A stretch of 64,000 nucleotides of DNA from Lytechinus pictus (Eukaryota > Echinodermata > Echinoidea > Temnopleuroida > Toxopneustidae), in the NCBI RefSeq assembly GCF_037042905.1, contig NC_087259.1, positions 22,881,001 through 22,945,000 on the forward strand. Reading direction: 5' to 3'. Below, piece after piece: positions 24,001-33,466 of the stretch. Numbering within the stretch: the first letter of the stretch is position 1; every line of letters begins with the position of its first letter. Below the pieces are notes generated by a model. It was not told the DNA's origin and searched no databases. It saw only the letters and a program-made list of their open reading frames with translations. The position numbers were made by a program, and so were the translations under genes.

Positions 24001-26062
24001 TACACATGCATATACAAATACAGATCAAATACATAAGCATAGTAAATTAATATTGTGATAGAAATAAATGGAAAATGGAACACCTGTAGAAAGCTTTTTT
24101 AAAAAAGCTTGTAAATGGCAGGAGTCCAAAAGTTAACAAAATAGAAATACAATAATGATATTGATAATAATAATATTAGATGGCGCATGTATTTGAATTC
24201 AAAGTCTTGCCCCCCTGTCCCCACTCTGCCCCCTGTCCCACCCCCTACCCCATCTCTCTCTCAGGTAGAATTCAAAATTAATATACATGTAGGCACACAT
24301 TTAAATTGAAATGAAATTAATATAACAAATAAACTTTAAGATTTTTTTTGAAAGTATTCAAAAGACATTCTCCGTAATAGAAGTTGGTAATGAGTTCCAT
24401 ACTGTGGGCCCTGAATATGAGAAGGGTCTGTACGGTGCGCTCTTGCTTGATTCAAGCCATGGGTTTAGAGGATGTTGCAAGAAACATATCACATATCGCA
24501 GGTCAATTCTAGTTTAAGACATCGATCAAAAGATTGGTAATTAATAGGATATTGGCAATTGATTGCTAGCCTTCTCCTAATATAATAATCTATGTATTCA
24601 TTTGGGATGGTCATTGATAAATTGCAAAGAGGGCACCCTTCATTCTATGCTAAAATAGTAGAAGTGAAAAGGTCAAACTTCATTTACTGAGCACTTATCT
24701 CATGTTTTGAAACTAGGTTCTCATGCTTTGTTGGTGGATTAATTTAGTCCTCCTTACTGGTCAGTTTTTAATATTTTTACTTGCCAATTGCAAAAGTTCA
24801 GTTGTTACCTTATTCTTGAGACCATTGGGTCTAAGCTGGACATGACCTTTGACCTTGACGACAGATTCCTGGTAAGCAGCTGTCAATGTCTCCACAAGCT
24901 CCTTGCTTCCTTGCTGTGATTTTCAAAGAATCAGATATCAATTTTAACAATACTATTGACTTAAATAGGGAAAGGTGTTTTTGTTTGACTAAAATTTTCA
25001 ATGTACAGTAGCTTTTACATCTGGACGATATAGCAAGCATAACCATTTGTTGATATCAATAAATAGGATCAGATGATGAAATAACTTGCCATACATAAAT
25101 CTGCATATATGCTGGCTAAACTGTCCTGGGCTAAACATCCATTATTTTTGTTGCCTTTTTTTTGTCAATGTTTTTTTTTTTGGGGGGGGGACTTCATCTC
25201 AGGGGGATGTCAAATCAGCTTTCTGTTATCTTTATTGTTTTTCTAAGAGAGCAATAAGAAAGAATGATATATTGAAAACTATTTGTGACATTTAGTATGA
25301 AGCTTTTAGGTACAAAATTAAGCGCTGACTTGAAAAAAAGATGGAGAAGATTAGAACGGAAGAGGAGGGGGACAATTTTAAGGGTTAACAACATGTACAA
25401 ATGAATATCAAAAATATTATACAAAATCACCAGCATTACACCATTTTTACCTCTTCTTTAGGGATAATGATCTGAATGGCTCCAAACGAATCCCTGAGTG
25501 TGAACATGAAATCAAAGCGACGGTGCTGGAGCCATCCACATATGGTAACTTTTTCTCCAACATGATGAGATCTCAGCTCATGACAGTTATGACTACGTTC
25601 AGTAAGAGATATGTTACCTGCAGGAGTGAAAAAAATCACAGATCTATTTTTTAAAGAAATGTTTAAAGATGTATAAACCTTAAAATGGCCTCCATCATCA
25701 TTGAATTAATGGTAATGGTCTCCTAAAACACTTGACTATACTGAATGTTTAAGTTATCACACTATTAAATTATTAATGATATAGTAAATAATGAGAACAT
25801 TTCACATAATCTATTGAAGCTAACCTGGAGCATTCACAGTGAGCAGTGCTCTCACACTTCACAAATCACAGATATAAATATATGGGACTACACGTGAACT
25901 TCATGTGTAACTGTAAGACTAAGACACGAATATTTTTTATACTTTATTGATCAGACATCATTCAAACGTATGTAACTTACCAATAGTTGAAGATGCTCTT
26001 ACATTACAATATTTTCTTGCAACTGCGGCAAGAGGATGTCGCTGGATTAAGGAACGAAACAT
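12090..26062 (-). CDS. DARS2: Mitochondrial aspartyl-tRNA synthetase, 16 exons
   Basis: Exons in transcript order: 26062-25981, 25617-25451, 24913-24809, 23894-23796, 23264-23141, 20292-20174, 19018-18914, 18476-18336, 17342-17304, 16434-16333, 15903-15670, 14935-14881, 14319-14147, 13496-13386, 12730-12655, 12259-12090. All joins are GT..AG with fitting phases; 1902 nt, 633 residues (human 645). It charges mitochondrial tRNA-Asp in the matrix. Seen in order: basic N-terminal presequence ([19 protein letters not shown]), OB-fold anticodon-binding region ([10 protein letters not shown]), class II motif 1 region ([13 protein letters not shown]), the SLPQSPQ loop, motif 2 ([18 protein letters not shown]), a bacterial-type insert with [19 protein letters not shown] and SAHHPFTAP, then motif 3 (GGIAIGFDR). 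Every catalytic motif is intact. The C-terminus ends AQGKES. Confidence 0.97.
12485..12590. repeat. (AATG)n-like microsatellite, DARS2 intron 15
   Basis: Repeated tgaatgaatgaa units with interruptions between exons 15 and 16. Confidence 0.9.
13060..13200. repeat. Degenerate 'tttcatgaaa'-ended element, DARS2 intron 14
   Basis: Shares 'agcttataacagttttcagtaaa' and the end 'tttgtttcatgaaaatgctccc' with the copy at 6.98-7.13 kb; the other end is diverged. Confidence 0.5.
17522..17673. mobile_element. 150-bp CAGGGGCCG-ended miniature element, DARS2 intron 8
   Basis: Starts 'caggggccgtgg' and ends 'ccgcggcccctg', an inverted pair of hAT-like CAG form. The interior ('cacggttttggaaaaaa', 'tacgtttttgtaca') matches, in the opposite orientation, the copy at 31.93-32.06 kb. 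Flanks share ATGAT on both sides, but a full 8-bp duplication is not clear. Confidence 0.75.
19395..20035. repeat. Region of recurring 'tggtctaatt/ggtctac' phrases, DARS2 intron 6
   Basis: Short phrases such as 'ttggtctac', 'tggtctaatt' and, near the other end, 'gaccaaatggcaattta' recur in both orientations, like the denser array at 55.06-55.43 kb. The middle carries an unrelated stretch ending 'ttcagaatacaggcc', which matches an end of the 42.3-kb miniature element. Confidence 0.6.
20821..22274. mobile_element. 1.44-kb non-autonomous DNA transposon with 9-bp target duplication
   Basis: Both flanks carry ggatgtcac (20821-20829 and 22266-22274). Immediately inside are inverted ends sharing cgcgtagccagg. 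A 9-bp duplication suits a Mutator-like mechanism (inference). The interior holds several gcgaagcgcg palindromes, a polypyrimidine tract (22150-22220) and a G/C block before the right end. The longest open frame (128 codons) resembles no transposase. Inserted in DARS2 intron 5. Confidence 0.85.
22700..23141 (-). repeat. Tandem partial copies of the 3' end of DARS2 exon 5
   Basis: The last ~42 bases of exon 5 plus its splice donor and adjoining intron occur three times: at 22810-22851, 22969-23010 and in the real exon ending at 23141, spaced 159 and 172 bp. On the minus strand each intronic copy is preceded by 'tctag' and ends CAGCATG followed by gtaagc or gtaagt. Both are 42 nt, open, and encode a variant of [14 protein letters not shown] in the correct phase. 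Confidence 0.9.
23427..23586. mobile_element. 160-bp miniature inverted-repeat element, DARS2 intron 4
   Basis: Left end 'tggggagcgtttcat', right end 'tttcatgaaacactcccca'; the inner arms (tctgacaagttgtcagat / aacttgtcgga) also pair. Same family as 6.98 kb. Confidence 0.75.
23942..24480 (-). mobile_element. 5'-truncated non-LTR retrotransposon (LINE) fragment, DARS2 intron 3
   Basis: The minus strand at about 24370-24430 reads [19 protein letters not shown], the characteristic 3'-end motif (GP..WN.LP) of CR1/Jockey-type reverse-transcriptase frames. The element ends in a (GAATT) repeat at 23942-23957, like the LINE at 39.7 kb. Only the last part of the frame remains. Confidence 0.7.
24091..24110. 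other. Perfect 20-bp palindrome
   Basis: aagcttttttaaaaaagctt is fully self-complementary. It lies within the LINE 3' region; probably incidental. Confidence 0.6.
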
Positions 26063-26396
26063 TTTGTCGAAAGCTCCAGCTCCAGACCAGTAGCAGTATT
26101 CGAGTCCGAAACCGAGGTGTTACGCAATACGAAGATTGCGTCGTCTGCTAAGGCTAAGCTCCCAAAAAATAATTTTACTAAAAACATGAAAATTTGTTAA
26201 ACAATACACTCTAATAATTCGCACGGTCTCCTCGTCTATATAGCTTTCATTTTAATCAATGTCTTTAACATAATTTACTTGCTCTTGTCATATCAGGGAG
26301 GGAAGCTTAAGAAAATACCCTTCCTGGTATGACTATCACAACAACTCCATCAACAATATAAAACAGAAAAGAACGGAAATAGAGACAATAATTCAT
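26063..26396 (-). promoter_or_regulatory. DARS2 upstream region
   Basis: The 334 bp between the DARS2 start codon and the SINE at 26.4 kb. It should hold the promoter and 5' leader. No TATA box or other site can be assigned. Confidence 0.35.
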
Positions 26397-26575
26397 AGTG
26401 TGTGTGTGTGTGTATTTGAGTTTTGTCAGACGTGTATCAATCAGATATGATTATTTACGTCTGGGACCGACCTTTAACGTCACCATCCGAAAGACGTGAC
26501 CAGGGCTCGAACCTCTGCATCAATTTGTAACTTCCCCACATAGCTTGGATTACAGGCGCACGCCACAACGCCCAG
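26397..26575 (-). mobile_element. SINE with 7SL-like head and (CA)n tail
   Basis: Read on the minus strand from 26575: GGGCGTTGTGGCGTGCGCC, then CTGTAATCCAAGCTA, close to the 5' domain of 7SL/SRP RNA (GGGCGCGGTGGCGCG.GCCTGTA.TCC.AGCTA). A polymerase-III B-box-like GGTTCGAGCCC follows, then 'ggtgacgttaaaggtcggtccc', and a short CA repeat (26400-26414) as the tail. About 180 bp. It stands about 340 bp upstream of, and in the same orientation as, DARS2. A target duplication is not obvious. Confidence 0.65.
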
Positions 26576-26942
26576 TTAACTTGACACGGATAAGGGGGCA
26601 GTCTGATACAAAAGTACATTTATGTAGGCCTATTTGCCACTCCAACAATACCCAAAAAAAATATTGATATCAAATTAAAAGTGTTTTATACTACTGAATA
26701 TCTTCCAGTTTTAACGAATATATTCATTTTGATAAAGACAAAGTATACACACGTATCAATATCATGATGTGATTAGTATTCAAACATAATACGTTTCTTG
26801 CAGAATTTAAAGGTTGTATTAGCTATTTTCATTATTTTCATCTAACAATCATTAAAATATCTCCCCGGCCCCTTCTGTATTTTTCTCTTCCTTTTAGTTG
26901 GAAAGTACTTTTCCTCATTTTCTCATGATTGGATAAAATCAA

Positions 26943-27292
26943 GGTTCCATGACAATTGCTCCGCCGACATCTGCTCCGCCGACAATTGCTACGCAAAATA
27001 CGACAACTGCTCCGCCGAAAATTGCTCCGGACAGTTGCTCCGCCGACAGTTGCTCCGCCGACACTTGCTCCACCGATATTTGCTCCGTCGACACTTGCTC
27101 CGCCGATATTTGCTCCGTCGACATCTGCTCCGCCGATATTTGCTCCGCCGACAATTGCTCCGCCGATAATTGCTCCGCCGACATCTGCTCCGATTATACG
27201 ACAATTGCTCCACCGATATTTGCTCCGCCAAAATCTGCTCCGCCGATAATTGCTCCGCCGAAAATTGCTCCGCCGTCATGTGCTCCGATAAT
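26943..27292 (+). repeat. Left terminal inverted repeat: 15-bp tandem units
   Basis: Units of the type gctccgccgacaatt, with variants gatattt, gacatct and gacactt. A landmark break 'gctacgcaaaatacgacaactg' sits after the third unit, and a second break 'gattatacgacaattg' sits near the inner end. Reading frames across it give Ser-Ala-Glu-Gln or Leu-Leu-Arg repeats on either strand; these are not genes. Confidence 0.9.
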
Positions 27293-27899
27293 ACAATTGC
27301 ACGAACATCTTATACAAATTGTTTGTTGTTTTTTTTTTCTTATTATTCGTTAATGTTTTATTTATTTATTTCTTTCTCCCCTATCATCACAGCTTTCTGC
27401 TTAAAAAAAAATGTTCTCCCTGCCGCCACCACTTGACAAATTGTAACGCAGAAGGGGAATGACACCCTCCCCATTGAAATTGTGAATCTGGATTTTTGTT
27501 CATATATTATTATCATTGGTTTCCATCCGGACTTGAGCGGGGAGAGAATGGGGGGGGGGGTAATGGATACAATATCTCTTCCATAGGCGGATCCAGGGGA
27601 GGGGCCGAGAGATGGAAAAGAGAAGAGTAAAAAGAAGGGGAGGAAGACGAGTAAATAAAATAAGATGAGGGAAAGACTTGGAAAATAAAAAGAATCTTTC
27701 ATGTCACTGTATAAAATTGCCTGTTAGGGGATTTTTATATCTTGTTCAATAATTATGGAGTTCAAATATCAAGTTTGGAAGTCAATATACAAAACATATT
27801 TCACCTCGGGAATCGGGAATTCATTATTTTGTGTGATTTACAAATTGATTTTTAAAAAGTGCTCTGTAAAAATGTTAGTTTTATGGTCTGATTTTTAAT

Positions 27900-29260
27900 A
27901 TTTTCTGCTCGCGCTGCGTGCTCGCAAATTTTGATTTATCATGCAGGTACCTATTATTTTCGTGTATTCCGTAAAGTTTTCAAAATATCCCTTTTCAGGT
28001 CTGATTGTCAAAACGTATCAGCTAGCGCTGCACTCGCATTTGAATGGAGAGTTATGTATGTCTCAATATTGAATATACAAATAAACTACTTAAAATCCCC
28101 ATTTAATGACAGTTTATCAAAAAATTTGGCTCGCGATTTGCGCTTGCATTAATGGTTAAAAATATATTAACTGATGCATCCTATTCATGACTACAAAAGT
28201 GCTTGAAATGTCCAGTTTTCAGACCATAATATCATCAGATTTCGTGCCGTCATTAGGCATTAATGAGTAAGATATTAATTTAGAAATTAAATTGTCCCTT
28301 TTGTTTTGTCTCGCGCTTAGCAAGAGAAATAGGAAAATAGTCATCATTTTCATATGATGGCATGTCCTAAGGATGTCCCGGTCCTATATGTCAAAACTCA
28401 AAGTAATAATAGAACATATCAGCTCTTTATTAAATGCAATCCATATCCACCTCACAATTTCCCTACAAAGTGCTTGAAATTGACTTTGTTTTTTAGTCGG
28501 AATATCAAAAAGTTTAATCTATTTAAATCATTATCCAGTTTCAGATCACAATATCAAAAATATTCTGCTCGCGCTTTGTGCTCGCATTATCAAGTTAGGA
28601 AGATCCCATATTACTTATTCTTTTCATGATTTACAAAACATGAATAGAGTGTCCCGCTTTAGGTCTAAATCTCGATTTTTCCGCTCGCGCTTCGCGCTCG
28701 TATAAATTGGTTAGTTATATAGCCATCCTGTTTACGATTACAAAAATTGATTGAAATTTTCCATTCTTTATGTAGAAATTTCAAAATGTTTCAGCTCGCG
28801 CTTCGCGCTCGCATTATTTGATTGTTGAAATATGTAGCGTCTTCATGGCTAAGAGCAAGCAGTCCTTAACAGGTACCTTTTCGATCACATTAAAATGTAT
28901 ACATATAAAAATTTTCTGCTTGCGCTTTGGGCTCGCATTATTAATGTAAGGAAGATCCCCAATTACTCATCCTTTTCATGATTTACAAAACAAAGAGTGT
29001 CTCGTTCAGTAGGTCTAAATCTCGCGCTCGCATTATTTGATTTTTAAAGTATTTAACGTCTTCATGGCTAACTGCAAGCAATATTTAACAGGTACCTTTT
29101 CCATCAGTTCATTTCTGCTCGCGCTTCGCGTTCGTAGTAATTATTTAGTTGCATACACATCTTTTTCAGGATAACAAACATTGAACAGAATGTCCAAATT
29201 TTAGGAAAAATATATAAGATTTCCTTAAAAATTTAGCTCGCGCTTTGCGCTCGCATTATA
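27900..29260 (+). repeat. Degenerate ~115-bp tandem array with GCTCGCGCTTCGCGCTCGC core
   Basis: The near-palindromic core recurs near 27905, 28020, 28128, 28310, 28565, 28682, 28794, 28916, 29022, 29115 and 29234, often followed by 'attat' and separated by AT-rich spacers; spacing is mostly 100-125 bp. Opposite-strand cores (gcgagcgaagcgagc) occur at 29568 and 29812, inside the inner insertion. Confidence 0.8.
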
Positions 29261-29405
29261 TGAATAAGGATTATGATATTATATATTTATGTTTATTTAT
29301 AATAAAGCTAAGAAGTGATTATTATGACTACCCCTTCAAAGAGACCAAAATCATCATCGAGCGGCCGATCGGGGAAAATATGGTTTAAAAAACCCCGCCC
29401 CCCCC

Positions 29406-30960
29406 CCCTATTGCAGCGGCGTAACAGGGGTCGTGGCCAGGGGGGGCAAGAGTAAAAAATTTCCCGGTCATATGGTATGAACAGGCGTAATGGTGTAATG
29501 AGGAGACTATTTTGAGAAGGCCAGCCATATTGCGTATCGGGCAGAATTTATCTTTCAAAAAAAGTTGCGAGCGAAGCGAGCAAGCAAAAATTTTGACCTT
29601 TTTGATATAAAAATCAAATTTTGTGATAGATTTTGACATGATATCCAGAGAATAATATATTTCACTCTTCTCTCTTTAGATTCCTTTTTTGTGCTCTGTA
29701 CGTACGCCACTGTGAACAGGATTCTTTGCGGCAGTAGCGTGAAGAGTAAAAAAACGAGGGGCGCAGTATAGCACATGTGCTAAAAAGATGCTTTATATAA
29801 GTCCCGAGCGAGCGAAGCGAGCGATAAAAAAAATCACCTTTTCATGAGAATCTAACTTTGAGCTATTTTTTGACATTATATTCAGTAAATAAAATCATAT
29901 CCTACACTTTTCCGTTGCTTTTCTTTCCTCATTTTTTGTTTCTTGTTTGTAGAACTTTTTGGGGCCATGGCCCAACCCCTCCATACGCAGTGCTTCTTGA
30001 TATCAAAGCCATTTAAACTTCGCAGATTGCCGCTATTTTAATCAAATCGCGGACATATACAGAATATAACTTTTACACAACACATTTATTCAACCCAGTT
30101 GCGTGATGAACCAAATATTTTGAGGGGGCAAAACATAGCAATGTGGGAAAATTTGTAAAAAGTCGCCAGCGTGCAAAGCGAGCAGGAAAAAAAATTGCCT
30201 ATTGAAATTAAATTCTAATTATGTGATAGATTTTTCCATTAGATTCAGCAAATAACACATTCCATTGTTTCCATTCATTTCATTGTACGTTGTCTCCTAT
30301 AATTTCTTTTATTTCCTCTTGAGTGTGGAACCAAGACCCCCCGCGCCTGTATGCCAGTGATTGAACGTGATTGAAAGTGATTGAACGGGGGCGTTACAGA
30401 GCTGCCATTTGAAGGTTATAAATGAAGAGCCCCTACTGCGTGGGGTCTGGGGCAAAGCCCCGATAGCTTATTTGCATAAAATTTAGCAAGCTTATAGCAC
30501 AATGTTGTATGCAGTCCATCTTTCTTCCCGCTCTTTAATTTAAATCATCGGCAGCCTTGTCGTGTTATAATTTTTTTCTTGTCCCTTTTCTTTGTTTTCC
30601 AATTTAGCTTTTGACTAATTACATTCTACTTTCGTTTCCCGCTATTGTTTGCCATTTTGTAATCTTTTAATTAATTTCCCACCGTGCTATTTCGGAATGA
30701 TTTGTTCTTAAATGATCTTCTTTCGTACATTTTCCCGCTTTCCTTCCTTTTCCATTAAAAAAAAAATTCTTCGTTTTCTTTTCACTTTTCCCATTCCTTT
30801 TCCTCCTTTCCTTTTCCCCTTTCCTTCCCATTTCCCTTTCTTTCTTTCTCCCTCTTTTTCTTTTTCCCGTTTTTCTTTTATTTTCCCGGTGAAATCCGCC
30901 AAGGGGGGCAACTTGCCCCCCCTGCCCCCCCCCCCCGCCTGTTACGCCACTGCCCTATTG
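29406..30960. mobile_element. 1.54-kb non-autonomous hAT-like transposon, 8-bp target duplication
   Basis: Target duplication ccctattg at 29406-29413 and 30953-30960. Ends cagcggcgtaacagg (29414 on) and cctgttacgccactg (to 30952) are inverted. CAG ends with 8-bp duplications are typical of hAT elements (family knowledge). The interior has a polypyrimidine tract (30720-30890) and a G/C block before the right end. The 146-codon plus-strand frame is low complexity, not a gene. Confidence 0.88.
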
Positions 30961-31927
30961 GCGAAGGCTGGATCCGCCCCTGCTCTTCTGCTTTCCAGCA
31001 ACTTATACACCATACATTCGCGCGCGCCCCTCTCTCTCACTCCCTCTTTCTCGTTTTGTTCTTTCACACTATTTATTTTCATTAGTTACCGCTTGATTTA
31101 TTTTACATTTATCAGCATTATAATTATTAATATTTTTATCAATATTTTTTAATACGTCTTGGGCTTTATCTACCCTTGCACATTTTTTTCATTCAAACGA
31201 AAGCATGAACATCACTGGCGTACAGATAGGGGAGGGGCGTGCTAGGGGTCACGGATCCCCCCATTCTCCCTACCAATTAAAAAAAAAAGAATAAAGGAAA
31301 GGAAACTAAATGGTATTCTTGTCTGGCCCCCTCCATTTTTTTTTTTTTTGGGGGGGGGGGCTCATTACGCTACTGGTGAGTTACTATAAGACGAGACTTC
31401 GGTTGTATTTTATTCTATTCTGTGCAATAGCAACAATATAAACATATTTCAATAAATGAATATATGTATGTATATCTCTCATAACGTATAAACAAATAAT
31501 GTTGTTTTTAAAAGAAATAATATATATACATACCAGTAATAATATAGTTACATATTCATGAAACCCAATAACGCATCGCACTGAATTTATAATGCGAGCA
31601 CGAAGCGCGAGCTGTTATCAACCTGGAAATGGGACATTTATACGCATTTTTTTTTAAATTGTAAACATGAAGCATACCTATTGAATTTCACCTGGAGCAT
31701 GTGGAGCAAATATCTCCACTTCGGAGCATATTTCGCCAGAGCGATTTTGACGCTAAGAAGTTTTCTTTGTACTGTCATAATAATTACATGAACACGCGTA
31801 ATTTTTTTTCATTTTAATCACCAGGCACGTAATAAAACTTAAACAAATGCCCCCAAGGAATAAGAAATTAAGAATATCTATCCCTCCTTTGTGCTTATCC
31901 ATTTTTTCTACTTCTTTCTATGTTATG

Positions 31928-32068
31928 TATCAGGGGCCGGGAGCTGGGGGGCTTCAGCCCCAATTTTTTTTCCAAAACCGTGTACAAAAACGTAAAAATT
32001 ACCATATGATCGTGATTTTTAGCATGGTCAGCCCCCACTTTGAAAACCGTTCCGCGCCCCCTGTCTAT
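31928..32068. mobile_element. Miniature CAGGGGCCG element, second copy (reverse orientation)
   Basis: Reverse-complement match to the copy at 17.5 kb, e.g. 'tccaaaaccgtgtacaaaaacgtaaaaatt' and 'gcatggtcagccccc'. Ends caggggccgg / cgcgccccctg. Located in the interior of the long-TIR element. Confidence 0.75.
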
Positions 32069-32169
32069 GTCATGTAATATATCATGCAAGCATAGTTTAA
32101 GTTTACTTTGCATTGACGTCTTCATCCTGTGCTACAATTGTTACGCGCATGAAAGTACGAATAGATGAA

Positions 32170-32518
32170 TAAATAAATGTCGCATTATCGGAGCAATTTA
32201 CGGCGGAGCAGAAGTCGGCGGAGGAAATATTGACGGAACAGATTTTGGCGGAGCAAATATCGGCGGAGCAATTGTCGTATAATCGGAGCAGATGTCGGCG
32301 GAGCAATTATCGGCGGAGCAAATATCGGCGGAGCAGATGTCGACGGAGCAAATATCGGCGGAGCAAGTGTCGACGGAGCAAATATCGGCGGAGCAAGTGT
32401 CGACGGAGCAACTGTCGGCGGAGCAATTGTCCGGAGCAATTGTTCGCGGAGCAGTTGTCGTATTTTGCGTAGCAATTGTCGGCGGAGCAGATGTCGGCGG
32501 AGCAATTGTCGGGTCACC
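32170..32518 (-). repeat. Right terminal inverted repeat: 15-bp tandem units
   Basis: Reverse complement of the left terminal repeat, including both landmark breaks ('cgtattttgcgtagc' and 'caattgtcgtataatc'). A few units at the inner end are mutated (tgttccgtcaatatttcc). Ends in gggtcacc before the target duplication. Confidence 0.9.
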
Positions 32519-32526
32519 AAAATCAA

Positions 32527-33465
32527 TGCCTCTTGATAGGTGTATCCCTTTTTTTAGCCTTCCTGGTTCAGTGTTCCCATTTCAATTCAAGTTATCTTCT
32601 CTTCAAACCTATTACGAAGACTGGTATCTGATGTATGAGGTGCCCAGTAATTCATTCAATAAATATGATATAAAGTTATAACTTCTTATTGGTAATAAGA
32701 TCCCCCTTCTCGGCCCTCTTTATTATTTTTTAAACAGCGTCAATCTTCGATTTTTATCTTGACTCTGCCGGAAGCAATTCTAAATGGGGGCAGGGGACAT
32801 ACGTAATTTGAAAAAAATAAAAATAAAAATAAAACACTGACCTCAAAAAGGAGCTGAAGTAACCGAGCTTATCGCAAGGCACTTGCCGTTTTCAGTAGTG
32901 AAATTTCAAGACCGCACAATTTTGGTGACTTTAATGAATTAATTGTTCAGCAAAAGATAGGGATGGGGAGGTTGCAATTGCCTCCTTATACTACATAAAG
33001 TCAGGGGCAGTCCTATGACATTTAACAGAGGGCGATACGACCTACTGATTGTGATTTTTTTCTCACATTTTAGAGACAAAAGTAATCACAACACTGAATG
33101 ACTCGGACACGCAAATCTTCCTTGGTACCTTTTTCTTCTTTCTTCTCATTTCTTCATCACCTGGCCTTTTTAATACTTCAAAAAATTCTCAACGAACGGT
33201 CGCCCCTAACTGTAATACTTCCCTCTTTGCTTTTCCTTCCTTTTTTCACCCCTTTTTTCTTCTCCCACAATTAAAAAAATCATAGGGGTCTCGCCTCTGT
33301 TCTCGCATCTTTTTCAAATCAATTAAATATCAAGATGCACTTGGTATATATAGTTAAAGGAGGTTTCTACCCAATCGTTCTATCCTTATGTGTGATGGCA
33401 GCAGTGGAATATACGAATCCACGTCGTTCAAATTCCAAAATTGAAACAAATTTGTTCATCACCAA
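32527..33465. other. Intergenic, no gene recognised
   Basis: Mixed sequence with polypyrimidine patches near 33.12-33.26 kb. No coding or clear repeat structure. Confidence 0.4.
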
Positions 33466-33466
33466 G

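Larger units (their letters stand above)
27583..30988. mobile_element. Probable outer hAT-like element inside the long-TIR element
   Basis: Left end near 27587 reads (ca)taggcggatccagggg, right end ggctggatccgcccctg at 30966-30982: an inverted pair of the CAGGGGCGGATCC type. Both flanks begin with ctcttc, a partial 8-bp duplication. The left end has small changes, so the call rests on the inverted ends. It holds the GCGCTTCGCGCTCGC array and a second insertion (29.4-30.95 kb). No transposase frame. Confidence 0.6.
26935..32526. mobile_element. 5.6-kb element with ~340-bp inverted repeats and 8-bp target duplication
   Basis: Flanks carry aaaatcaa at 26935-26942 and 32519-32526. Just inside, the ends read ggttccatgacaattgctcc (left) and, in reverse complement, ggtgacccgacaattgctcc (right). 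The inverted repeats run to about 27292 and from about 32170; the variants of the 15-bp unit occur in the same order in both, with one extra unit on the left, so they descend from one terminal repeat. The interior holds no transposase-like frame and has taken up nested insertions. The superfamily is not recognised. Confidence 0.85.

Noticed and set aside
26939-27353. Several open frames of 81-134 codons on both strands
   Set aside because: All are produced by the 15-bp tandem unit of the terminal repeat; no codon structure beyond the repeat. The same applies at 32.1-32.7 kb.
30712-31152. 146-codon plus-strand frame
   Set aside because: Pyrimidine-tract frame at the end of a transposon; Phe/Ser/Pro-rich, no domain.
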